NCBI GenBank assembly: GCA_020850615.1
Contig: JADZEI010000022.1
Span: forward strand, 23,578-87,577
DNA from: Dehalococcoidia bacterium
GTDB taxonomy: Bacteria; Chloroflexota; Dehalococcoidia; Tepidiformales; Tepidiformaceae
Direction of reading: 5' to 3'
Length of the DNA: 64,000 bases
The notes under the pieces are model-generated. The model had not been told where the DNA came from. It made no database searches and saw only the letters and a list, made by a program, of their open reading frames with translations. Both the position numbers and the translations under genes were made by a program. Positions 47,709 through 55,133 of this stretch are shown one piece after another (position 1 is the stretch's first letter; each line of letters starts with the position of its first letter).

Positions 47709-48941
47709 TTAGCCGGTGATGCGGGAGATGTCGGGGCCGCCGGTGGTGGCGACGATCCCCGCGGCTTCGAGCGCGGCGACGTCATCCGGCGAGAGGCCGA
47801 GCAGCTCGCCGAGCACCGTGGCCGTGTCCTGCCCGAAGCTTGGCGGCGGGCCCTTGATGCCGCTCTCGCTGCGAGACATGCGGATCGGCGTGTTCGCGAT
47901 GCGCACGGTCCCGGCGACCGGGTGGGTCACGTCCCGGAGCATCTCGCGGTGCGCGACCTGCGGGTCCGCGGCGACATCGGCGATGGTATTCACCGGGCCG
48001 CAGGGGATGCCCGCCGCGAGGAAGTCGTCGAGCCACTCCGCGCTGGCCCGGGTACGGAAGGCGGCGACGAGGAGCGGCTCGAGCTCGGCGTGACGCGCGG
48101 TGCGCTTCGGGCTCGTCTCGAAGCGCGGGTCGTCGATGAGCTCGGGGAGGCCGAGGATGCCGCAGAAGATGCCCCACTGGTTCTCTTCGCCGAAGCCGAG
48201 CGCCACGACGACATGCCCGTCGGCGGTGGGAAAGGCCTGGAAGGGCGTGGCCGAGGGGTGGCGCGTGCCGATCGGCTCGGGCGCCTTGCCGGTGACGGCG
48301 TAGCGCATGAAGGCGTTCTCCAGGACGCTGACCTGGCAATCCAGCATGGAGATGTCGATCTGCTGGCCGCGGCCGGTCTTCTCGCGGTCGTGGAGGGCCG
48401 CGAGGATGGCGACGGCCGTGTAGAGGCCGGCGCAGATGTCGCCGTAAGACGCGCCGGGGCGGACGGGGCCGCCGCCCGGTTCGCCGGTGATGGACATGAT
48501 GCCGCCCATGCCCTGGACGATGACGTCGAGCGCGGGGCGCTCGCGGTAGGGGCCCGTCTGTCCGAAGCCGGAGGTGCTGGCGAAGATGAGGCGCGGGTTT
48601 CGGGCGGCGAGCGTCTCGTAACCGAGCCCGAGCCGGTCCATCGTGCCCGGGGTGAAGTTCTCCATCACGACGTCGGCGGTCTCGGCGAGGCGGCGGAAGA
48701 GCTCGCGGCCTTCTTCCGTCGCGAAGTTGATCCCGACCGACCGCTTGCCGCGGTTCACGGAGAAGAAGTAGCCGCTCCAGCCGTTCTGGTAGGGGCTCGT
48801 GGTGCGGGCGATGTCGCCCCAGGGCGGCCGCTCGACCTTGATAACGTCGGCGCCGAGGTCGCACAGCACCATCGAGGCGTAGGGCCCGGAAAGCACCCAG
48901 GTGCAGTCGAGGATGGTGATGCCATCGAGTGGCCGGGTCAT
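47709..48941 (-). CDS. CaiB/BaiF-family CoA-transferase
   Basis: A 410-residue type III CoA-transferase. The opening 'PLDGITILDCTWVLSGPYAS' with 'LGADVIKVERPPWGD' is diagnostic, and the catalytic Asp is expected near 'QQIDISMLDCQVSV'. Such enzymes move CoA between organic acids, activating a substrate for beta-oxidation-like breakdown. The substrate is unknown. A GGAGG box precedes ATG 48941. Confidence 0.9.
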   Translation of the reverse strand: MTRPLDGITILDCTWVLSGPYASMVLCDLGADVIKVERPPWGDIARTTSPYQNGWSGYFFSVNRGKRSVGINFATEEGRELFRRLAETADVVMENFTPGTMDRLGLGYETLAARNPRLIFASTSGFGQTGPYRERPALDVIVQGMGGIMSITGEPGGGPVRPGASYGDICAGLYTAVAILAALHDREKTGRGQQIDISMLDCQVSVLENAFMRYAVTGKAPEPIGTRHPSATPFQAFPTADGHVVVALGFGEENQWGIFCGILGLPELIDDPRFETSPKRTARHAELEPLLVAAFRTRASAEWLDDFLAAGIPCGPVNTIADVAADPQVAHREMLRDVTHPVAGTVRIANTPIRMSRSESGIKGPPPSFGQDTATVLGELLGLSPDDVAALEAAGIVATTGGPDISRITG

Positions 48942-48979
48942 GGAGTCCTCCGGGCTGGCAGGGCCCAGCCGCGAGGCGG

Positions 48980-48985
48980 AGCATA
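48980..48985 (-). promoter_or_regulatory. Candidate -10 of the CoA-transferase gene
   Basis: Minus-strand TATGCT lies about 38 nt before ATG 48941, with a GGAGG box in the leader. Confidence 0.4.
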
Positions 48986-49047
48986 GCGGTGCGGGCGGGG
49001 GAGGACACGCTGGCGGCCGCCCTGGGACAGCCGCCAGCTCGATCCGG

Positions 49048-50208
49048 TTACCGGCGGCGACGAACGGCGACGACCGCTGTGGTCATGGACGAGACGAGCA
49101 TCAGCAGGCCAGCTGCGGCGAGCCCGAGGCCGGTGCTGGTCCCCCAGGGCGCCGGCACAACATCGTTGCCCGACCCGGTGCCCGGCGGGCGCGGGGCGGT
49201 TGTCGCGGTGGCGGGGGGTGGGCCTGCGAAGGGCGCCAACACGAAGTCGGTGAAGTTGTGGACGTGGAACCCCGGCGTGGTGCCGCAGCGGATCTCGGTG
49301 CCGACGATCTGCCCGGTGTCACTCACGAGAATCAGGCCGCCGAGCGGTATCCCGGCGCCGCCGTCGTAGAAGGCAATGCCGTAGGACGCGCCCTCGTACC
49401 GAAGCGGGAGGGCGGGGTCGGCGGGGACGCGGAAGACGGCGTACAGGGGCCCGCCGGGGTACTCGAAGACCTGGTCCAGGTTGCCTTCCTGCTGGATGTA
49501 TGGGCCGCATTGCCAGGACGCGACGCCCCGGACCGGTTCACCGGACACGGTGGTCCCGCTCTTGAGCACGAGCCGCGCGCGGATCGCGGCAGTGTCGTGG
49601 ACTTCGACGAGCGCGATTACCTGGTCGACGGCGGCGATCCCGGTCCGCGTGCCCGCCGGATAGCCGGTGCCGACGCCCGGGTTGTGGCCGGCCACGGTGA
49701 TACTCGGCGCACCGGCCGGGACAGTGACCGAAACCGGCTCGGGGAGCGGGCCGCTGGCCTGGTATTCGACCGCGGCGAGGAGGCGCGGCCGGGCGGGGTC
49801 GTCCGCCCGCGGCAGGCGGACGTAGAACGTCATGGTCCCGTCCTCCTTCACGTGGTCGTTCACGGCTGAGCCCAGGCTATCGCAGGGCAGGCCCGGACAG
49901 AGCACCTCGCCGATGATCCAGTCGGTCCGCGGCGTGAAGCCGCTGGCGTACACGTACCAGGTGTCTTCGTCGACGCCGGGCCAGGCCCGCAGGTACTGCG
50001 GCGACGAGGGGAACTGCGGCACGGACGTCACCGGCGGGGTGGGCGTCACGGTCAGCGTGGAGGTGGGAGCTGTGGTGGGGCTCGGCGAAGGGGTCGCCCA
50101 CATAGTCGGCGTCGACGAGGCGGTTGGAGACGGCGACTGGGCGGCGGTAGTCGCGGCGCCCAGCGCGGTGAGTGCAAGGACGACGGCAAGGACGGAGAGG
50201 AACCTCAT
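49048..50208 (-). CDS. Secreted, C-terminally anchored surface protein
   Basis: A 386-residue protein with a signal peptide ('VLAVVLALTALGAATTAAQS'), a Thr/Ser/Pro-rich linker of ~40 residues, an extracellular beta-rich body with four cysteines, another Pro/Thr linker, and a C-terminal transmembrane helix ending 'VAVRRRR'. That tail (spacer, helix, basic end) resembles cell-surface anchoring signals, but no LPxTG motif is present. No family is recognised. Start ATG 50208. Confidence 0.65.
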   Translation of the reverse strand: MRFLSVLAVVLALTALGAATTAAQSPSPTASSTPTMWATPSPSPTTAPTSTLTVTPTPPVTSVPQFPSSPQYLRAWPGVDEDTWYVYASGFTPRTDWIIGEVLCPGLPCDSLGSAVNDHVKEDGTMTFYVRLPRADDPARPRLLAAVEYQASGPLPEPVSVTVPAGAPSITVAGHNPGVGTGYPAGTRTGIAAVDQVIALVEVHDTAAIRARLVLKSGTTVSGEPVRGVASWQCGPYIQQEGNLDQVFEYPGGPLYAVFRVPADPALPLRYEGASYGIAFYDGGAGIPLGGLILVSDTGQIVGTEIRCGTTPGFHVHNFTDFVLAPFAGPPPATATTAPRPPGTGSGNDVVPAPWGTSTGLGLAAAGLLMLVSSMTTAVVAVRRRR

Positions 50209-50236
50209 TGGCGGCCTCGATTCCCGTGGTGGGGAG

Positions 50237-50242
50237 AGGATA
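50237..50242 (-). promoter_or_regulatory. Candidate -10 of the surface-protein gene
   Basis: Minus-strand TATCCT lies 28 nt before ATG 50208. Confidence 0.35.
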
Positions 50243-50328
50243 CGCCCGGCGCCATGGCCCCGCGCGCGGGCCGCCCGGCCGCCAGATTCGGGGCCGGGCG
50301 GTCACTCGAAGCTAGGGCGCACCCGTAC

Positions 50329-50334
50329 TACACT
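50329..50334 (+). promoter_or_regulatory. Near-leaderless promoter of the SDR-acyl-CoA dehydrogenase pair
   Basis: TACACT ends 10 nt before ATG 50345, implying a leader of only a few bases and no ribosome binding site. Confidence 0.45.
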
Positions 50335-50344
50335 CGGGACTCGT

Positions 50345-51229
50345 ATGACTATCGAACTTTCTGGTCGCGTCGCACTCGTCACGGGTGCGGGCCGCGGACT
50401 CGGCCGCGCGTACGCCCTCGACCTTGCCCGCCGCGGGGCGAAGGTCATCATCAACGACCTCGGTGGCTCTGTTCACGGGGAAGGCCAGGACCTCGGGCCG
50501 GCGGAAGAAGCCGTCCAGGAGATCAAGGCTTTCGGCGGCGAAGCCATCGCCAATGCCGGCAGCGTCTCGAACTACGAGGACGCCTACGAGATGGTGAAGC
50601 AGGCCATGGACACGTGGGGCCGCCTCGACGTGGTCGTCTGCAACGCCGGCATCCTTCGCGACAAGGCCTTCCACAACATGGCCGAAGGCGAGTGGGACGC
50701 CGTGCTTGGCGTGCACCTCAAGGGTTCGTACAACGTGCTGCGCCATGCGTGGCCGGTGTTCCGGCAGCAGGCCTATGGCCGCGCCATCCTCTGCACGTCG
50801 GTCTCGGGCCTGTACGGCAACTTCGGCCAGGCGAACTATAGCTCGGCCAAGGCGGGCATGCTCGGCCTGATGAACACCCTCAAGATCGAGGGCGCGAAGT
50901 ACAACGTGATGGTGAACTGCCTCGGGCCGATCGCCGGCACCCGCATGACCACCGTCGCGACGGACAACTCGACCAGCCCGGACCACGTGGCCGCCGCCTG
51001 CAGCTACCTCGCGAGCGAGGCCTGCACGACGACCGGCATGGTGATCGAAGCGCGCGCCGGCCACTACAACCGCGCCGCGATCGTCCGCAGCCCGGGCATC
51101 GACTTCGATCCGAACGAGATCAAGAGCGCGGAGTGGTTCGGCGAGAACTTCGAGCAGATCACGAATCTCGACAAGTCGTTCCTGATGTGGGACCTCTCGA
51201 CCCCGCTCGACAAGCGCCCGGGCCAGTAG
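50345..51229 (+). CDS. SDR-family dehydrogenase (17beta-HSD4 type)
   Basis: A 294-residue SDR. 'VTGAGRGLGRAYALDLARRG' is the cofactor loop, 'INDLGGSVHGEGQDLGPAEE' the characteristic insert, and 'TSVSGLYGNFGQANYSSAKA' holds Ser/Tyr/Lys. It is a clear paralogue of the SDR at 43.2 kb. It is followed after 3 nt by an acyl-CoA dehydrogenase, so the pair likely acts in one acyl-CoA oxidation route. Confidence 0.88.
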   Translation: MTIELSGRVALVTGAGRGLGRAYALDLARRGAKVIINDLGGSVHGEGQDLGPAEEAVQEIKAFGGEAIANAGSVSNYEDAYEMVKQAMDTWGRLDVVVCNAGILRDKAFHNMAEGEWDAVLGVHLKGSYNVLRHAWPVFRQQAYGRAILCTSVSGLYGNFGQANYSSAKAGMLGLMNTLKIEGAKYNVMVNCLGPIAGTRMTTVATDNSTSPDHVAAACSYLASEACTTTGMVIEARAGHYNRAAIVRSPGIDFDPNEIKSAEWFGENFEQITNLDKSFLMWDLSTPLDKRPGQ

Positions 51230-51232
51230 TCC

Positions 51233-52411
51233 GTGGACTTTCGCCTGCCGCCTGAGACCGAACGCTGGCGTGCGGATCTCCGCGCCTTCCTGGCCGCGGA
51301 GATCCCGGCAGGCTTCGCCGGGTCGGACGACTTCTTCGACCGCGAAGAGCAGATGGACTTCGCCCGGCAGCTCTACCGGAAGCTGGGCGAGCGCCGCTGG
51401 CTGGCGCCGGCCTGGCCGGAACAGTTCGGCGGCATGGGCCGCACGCAGGTCGAGCAGATGGTGCTGAACGAGGAGCTCTCGTGGCACCGGGCGCCGGCCG
51501 GCGGGCGGCTGTTCACCATCGGCATCACGGGGCCGACGATGCTCGTCCACGCCTCGGAGGAGCAGAACGCCCGCTTCCTCCCGGCGATGGCGTCGGGCGA
51601 GGAGTGGTACTGCCAGGGGTTCAGCGAGCCGGAATCGGGCAGCGACCTCGCGAGCATGCAGGCGAAGGCCGTGCGCGACGGCGACGAGTACGTCGTGAAC
51701 GGCCAGAAGATCTGGACATCGAACGGCCACGTGGCCGAGAAGATGATCCTGCTCGCGCGGACGAACCAGGACGTGCCGAAGCACCAGGGGATCAGCGCGT
51801 TCATCGTCGACATGAACACGCCGGGGATCAGCGTGCAGGCGATCGACAACATCGCCTACCGCCGCGACTTCAACCAGGTGTTCTTCGAAGACGTGCGGAT
51901 CCCGGCGGCGAACCTCATCGGCGGCGTGGACCGCGGCTGGTACGTGGCGGCGACGACGCTCGACTTCGAGCGGTCGAACATCGCGGCGGTCACGGGCGCG
52001 CGGCGGACGGTGTACGACCTGGTGGCGTGGGCGAAGGAACGCCACGGGGGCCGGCGGCCGTGGGACGACCACGGCGTGCGGGCGCACCTCGCCGAGCTGG
52101 TGGTGAAGGCGGAAGTGGGACGGCTCATCGCCTACCGGACCGCCTGGCTGCAGTCGAAGGGCACAGTGCCGAACTACGAGGCGTCCATCGGCAAGGTCTG
52201 GATGGCCGGGCTCGGGATCGAAGTCGGGAACTACGGGGTGAACCTGCTGGGCCTCCACGGGCAGCTCGTCCGCGAAGCCGAGCACGCGATCCTCGACGGG
52301 CGGGTGCTCGAGTCGTACCTGCTCGCGGTCTCCGGGCCGATCGCGGGCGGCACGGGCGAGATCCAGCGCAACATCATCGCGCAGCGCGGGCTCGGGCTCC
52401 CTCGCGGGTAG
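51233..52411 (+). CDS. Acyl-CoA dehydrogenase
   Basis: A 392-residue flavoenzyme. 'WYCQGFSEPESGSDLASMQA' and 'VNGQKIWTSNGHVAEKM' are the FAD/substrate segments, and the C-terminal 'AGGTGEIQRNIIAQRGLGLP' is the family's closing motif. It introduces the trans-2 double bond into an acyl-CoA and passes electrons to ETF. The subfamily matches those acting on branched, cyclic or steroid-type substrates, but this is not certain. GTG start at 51233; the long overlapping frame beyond it is a shadow. Confidence 0.9.
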   Translation: MDFRLPPETERWRADLRAFLAAEIPAGFAGSDDFFDREEQMDFARQLYRKLGERRWLAPAWPEQFGGMGRTQVEQMVLNEELSWHRAPAGGRLFTIGITGPTMLVHASEEQNARFLPAMASGEEWYCQGFSEPESGSDLASMQAKAVRDGDEYVVNGQKIWTSNGHVAEKMILLARTNQDVPKHQGISAFIVDMNTPGISVQAIDNIAYRRDFNQVFFEDVRIPAANLIGGVDRGWYVAATTLDFERSNIAAVTGARRTVYDLVAWAKERHGGRRPWDDHGVRAHLAELVVKAEVGRLIAYRTAWLQSKGTVPNYEASIGKVWMAGLGIEVGNYGVNLLGLHGQLVREAEHAILDGRVLESYLLAVSGPIAGGTGEIQRNIIAQRGLGLPRG

Positions 52412-52437
52412 CCCTGGCGCGCTGTTCGCACAGAAAC

Positions 52438-52467
52438 AAGAAGGGGCCGCGTGCGCGGCCCCTTCTT
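52438..52467. terminator. Bidirectional terminator between convergent genes
   Basis: AAGAAGGGGCCGCG-TG-CGCGGCCCCTTCTT is a near-perfect 14-bp stem flanked by A- and T-rich ends. It ends both the acyl-CoA dehydrogenase transcript (stop 52411) and the HpaB-family transcript (stop 52486). Confidence 0.85.
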
Positions 52468-52485
52468 CGTGTCCGGGGATTTGGC

Positions 52486-53919
52486 CTACAGGCCGGCGAT
52501 CTGCTTCGCGTAGGCGATGGTGCGCTTGCTGTCGTAGGCGCGCGAGATCATGAGCTTCTCGGCTTCGAGCGAGCCTTCGGCGTGGATAGCGAGCACCGCG
52601 TGGTAGCCGCCGAAGTCGCCGGTGGTGAGGTCGCTGACCATGTTCATGGCGCGCGTGCGGGCTTCGCCGTCGACGCCGGCGCGGCCGCCAAGGTACTTGC
52701 GCAGCAGGTCGGCCGTCTCCGGATTCGCGAAGTCCTCGACGCCGGGGCCGGTGACGAGCATGCCGCCGGCGATGTCCTGCACGTGCTGGAGCGCCTCGTG
52801 GTAGTTGTGGGCGAAGTGGTACTTCGCCATGTTCGTGGTGAGTGGGTCCGGGGCGTAGATGCCGTGGTCGTCGGGCTTGCCGCGGAGGGCGGCCATCTCC
52901 GTGAGCGCGCGCAGGGTCTCGGCGTAGCTGACCAGCCAGACGAGCTTCTCGCGGACGTGGGCGGCCTTGGTGATGCCGTTCATGTCGGCCATCAGCAGCG
53001 CCGAGCCGATGAGCGCGTCGACCAGCGGCAGCTTGTAGGACACCGCGGTGAAGCGGTGGTATTCGACGAAGCCGAGGGCGATGGTGGCGGCGAAGTCGTG
53101 CTCGCCGGCCATGAACACGCGCTCCCAGGGCACGAAGACGTCATCGAAGATGGTGATCGTCTCCATCATCTTGCGTTCCGCGCTGAGGGGGGCGTCGAAC
53201 TCTTCCTTGTGGGCACCGCCGTAGGGGCTGGCGACCAGCTTCACGCCGGGCGTGTTCACCGGCACGGCGAAGGCGACCGCGTAGTCGGCATCGCCCTCGG
53301 ACATGGCGCGCGTCGGGAGGACGATGAGCTCGTTGGTGTTGGTGGTGCAGCTCGTGTGGATCTTCGCGCCGCGGACGACGATGCCGTCTTCGCGCCGCTC
53401 CACGATGTGCGTGTAGTAGTCGGGGTGCGGCTGGTTCGAGGGGCCGGCCCCGCGGTCGCCCTTCACGTCGGTCTGGGCGACGGACATGGTCAGGTCGTTG
53501 TCGCGGCAGTGCTTGTAGAACGCCTTGACGCGGTTGAGGTAGTCGGTCTCGTACTTCTGGTCGACGAGGCGCGCGACCTTATGCAGGGCGAAGAGGGCGT
53601 CGGTGCCGATCTCCTTGACGAGCGGCACGAGGGTCTTGCCGATGGCGGTGGAGGTCTCGATCAGCTTCGAACGCTTGAGCAGGTCATCGTTGTCCGCGGG
53701 GATCTTGAAGTAGCGGCTGTACTCGTCGCCGTCCGCGCTGACGACGGCGAGGTCGCGGAGCTCCGGGTCGTCGGCCATCTCGAAGTCGACGCAGGCATGC
53801 TTGACGGCCTTGCTGATGACCGGGTGGGTGGTGACATCGGCCACCTTTTCGCCGCGATAGTAGACAGTGCGGTCGTCGCGGACGGATTCGATGTACTGCT
53901 GAGCGGTGCGAAGTCCCAT
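52486..53919 (-). CDS. HpaB-family flavoprotein (4-hydroxyphenylacetate 3-hydroxylase family)
   Basis: A 477-residue protein. 'AVAQTDVKGDRG'-type sequence appears as 'MSVAQTDVKGDRGAGPSNQP', followed by 'HTSCTTNTNELIVLPTRAM' and 'HYVRI'-like later motifs. These match the HpaB/4-hydroxybutyryl-CoA dehydratase superfamily. The dehydratase's paired cysteines for a 4Fe-4S cluster are not seen near 'TDALFALHKVARLV', so a flavin monooxygenase is likelier. A small HpaC-type reductase is not adjacent. ATG 53919 has an AGGGG box. Confidence 0.8.
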   Translation of the reverse strand: MGLRTAQQYIESVRDDRTVYYRGEKVADVTTHPVISKAVKHACVDFEMADDPELRDLAVVSADGDEYSRYFKIPADNDDLLKRSKLIETSTAIGKTLVPLVKEIGTDALFALHKVARLVDQKYETDYLNRVKAFYKHCRDNDLTMSVAQTDVKGDRGAGPSNQPHPDYYTHIVERREDGIVVRGAKIHTSCTTNTNELIVLPTRAMSEGDADYAVAFAVPVNTPGVKLVASPYGGAHKEEFDAPLSAERKMMETITIFDDVFVPWERVFMAGEHDFAATIALGFVEYHRFTAVSYKLPLVDALIGSALLMADMNGITKAAHVREKLVWLVSYAETLRALTEMAALRGKPDDHGIYAPDPLTTNMAKYHFAHNYHEALQHVQDIAGGMLVTGPGVEDFANPETADLLRKYLGGRAGVDGEARTRAMNMVSDLTTGDFGGYHAVLAIHAEGSLEAEKLMISRAYDSKRTIAYAKQIAGL

Positions 53920-53967
53920 GGGAGTACCCCTGTTGGATTGCCGCGGGCGAATACCGTTGGCCGGGGC

Positions 53968-53973
53968 ATTCTA
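53968..53973 (-). promoter_or_regulatory. Candidate -10 of the HpaB-family gene
   Basis: Minus-strand TAGAAT lies 48 nt before ATG 53919; the leader contains an AGGGG ribosome binding site. Confidence 0.45.
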
Positions 53974-54255
53974 AACCCGCGGGGCGAACGGGGCAGTGGT
54001 TTCCCGGGGGTGGGGTGTGGCGCACCGTCCGTTGGGCTCGAAAGCGCGGCCCGAAGGAGCGTCGACGGGCGGCCGGTGCGGGAGCAGACTGGGAGTACGG
54101 CAGGGGGCATCACAAGCCACCATAGTGGTCGAAGCGCCGCCGGTCGGGAGACCGTCCACGGCACCAGCGGGCAATTGCCCGGGCCCCCTGTCCGCTCCTC
54201 CTCCCCGGTCGCGGCGAGCGCGATGGATGCACCGCACCGCGCCGGGTGCATCGAA

Positions 54256-54267
54256 TACCATGGACGC
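54256..54267 (+). promoter_or_regulatory. Leaderless promoter of the first Phd-type antitoxin
   Basis: TACCAT at 54256-54261 is 6 nt before ATG 54268. The bases CATGGACGC between match those before the second antitoxin copy. Confidence 0.45.
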
Positions 54268-54495
54268 ATGAAGACGGTATCGGCCGACGAGTTCGGCCAG
54301 GGCTGGGAATCGCTCATCGCCGAGATCGACGACGAGATCGTGATCGTGCGGGACGGGAAGCCGATCGCGCGGGTGCTCCCGCCGCCTCCGGACCGGCGTG
54401 CCATCTTCGACGAGCTGTACGGCAAGTACCGTGACGAGATCGTGGTCCACGGGGACATCATGAGCACCGGCCGGGAGTGGGAGGCCCAATCCTGA
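54268..54495 (+). CDS. Phd/YefM-type antitoxin, upstream duplicate
   Basis: A 75-residue protein: 'MKTVSADEFGQGWESLIAEI' then 'DDEIVIVRDGKPIARVLPPP'. This is the Phd/YefM fold used by antitoxins of PIN toxins. It is nearly identical over its first 45 residues to the next gene and ends with the same 'DIMSTGREW' phrase. No toxin follows it directly. It may back up or titrate the downstream pair. Confidence 0.75.
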   Translation: MKTVSADEFGQGWESLIAEIDDEIVIVRDGKPIARVLPPPPDRRAIFDELYGKYRDEIVVHGDIMSTGREWEAQS

Positions 54496-54541
54496 GGCCA
54501 GTATCGTCGTGACAACGACGCCCAGCGCCGGCTGCATCCGA

Positions 54542-54553
54542 TATCATGGACGC
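54542..54553 (+). promoter_or_regulatory. Leaderless promoter of the second Phd-type antitoxin
   Basis: TATCAT at 54542-54547 is 6 nt before ATG 54554; the copy of the upstream promoter (TACCAT) is conserved in position. Confidence 0.5.
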
Positions 54554-54778
54554 ATGAAGACGGTATCGGTGGCTGAGTTCGGCCGGGACTGGGAATCGCT
54601 CGTCGCAGAGATCGAGGATGAGATCGTGATCGTGCGGGACGGCAAACCGATCGCGCGGGTGCTCCCGCCGCCTCCGGAGTCCGGCAATCTCTCGGACCTC
54701 TACGGGAAGTACCGGGACAAGATCAAAGTGCGCGGAGACATCATGAGCACCGGCCTGGAGTGGGATGCTCAACGTTGA
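54554..54778 (+). CDS. Phd/YefM-type antitoxin paired with the PIN toxin
   Basis: A 74-residue protein: 'MKTVSVAEFGRDWESLVAEI' and 'GDIMSTGLEWDAQR', the latter being the expected toxin-binding tail. It overlaps the toxin by 14 nt. It is a duplicate of the 54268 gene; duplication includes the promoter and about 230 bp. An in-frame ATG at 54509 would add 15 residues but ignores the promoter. Confidence 0.85.
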   Translation: MKTVSVAEFGRDWESLVAEIEDEIVIVRDGKPIARVLPPPPESGNLSDLYGKYRDKIKVRGDIMSTGLEWDAQR

Positions 54779-55130
54779 CACGCACCTCGTGGTCGACTTC
54801 TTCCTGGGCCGGCTTCGCCCGGGCGAACGGGCACTAATGGACTCCGAGGGCTGGGGTATCTCCGCCATCGTGCTGTGGGAGCTCTACTCGCTGGCGCAGC
54901 TCGGCCGCATCGACATCGACGTGGACGAGCCACAGTTCAACCGCGACCTTGCCCGGCTGCACGTCTGGCCGATTTCTATGCACGTCTGCCGGCAGCTGCG
55001 GAAGCTCGACTTCCGCTCGGACCCGGCCGACGAGCTCATCGCTGCGACGAGCCTGGCGCATGACGTGCCGCTGCTGACGCGCGACACCCGGTTGCTGGCG
55101 TCGCGCGTCGTACCGCTGGCTACCGGCTGA
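54765..55130 (+). CDS. VapC-type PIN-domain toxin
   Basis: A 121-residue PIN ribonuclease. Acidic residues of the metal site appear in 'LNVDTHLVVDFF', 'IVLWELYSLAQLGR', 'SDPADELIAATSLAH' and 'PLLTRDTRLL'. It uses the four-acid pattern, unlike the PIN toxin at 25.7 kb. It partners with the Phd-type antitoxin that overlaps its start. It converges on aminopeptidase N with 3 nt between stops. Confidence 0.88.
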   Translation: MLNVDTHLVVDFFLGRLRPGERALMDSEGWGISAIVLWELYSLAQLGRIDIDVDEPQFNRDLARLHVWPISMHVCRQLRKLDFRSDPADELIAATSLAHDVPLLTRDTRLLASRVVPLATG

Positions 55131-55133
55131 CGG

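Larger units (their letters stand above)
53920..54267. other. 348-bp intergenic region
   Basis: No supported gene. It holds the hpaB-type promoter (minus-strand TAGAAT at 53973-53968) at one end and the first antitoxin promoter (54256-54261) at the other. The rest is GC-rich sequence in which I see no repeat or clear hairpin. Confidence 0.6.

Noticed and set aside
52486..53919. 4-hydroxybutyryl-CoA dehydratase
   Set aside because: The superfamily fits, but the paired cysteines expected for its iron-sulfur cluster are not visible.
51481..54495. A 1,004-codon plus-strand frame across the acyl-CoA dehydrogenase and the HpaB-type gene
   Set aside because: Most of it overlaps better-supported genes in other frames; only its last 75 codons are real, as the first Phd-type antitoxin from 54268.
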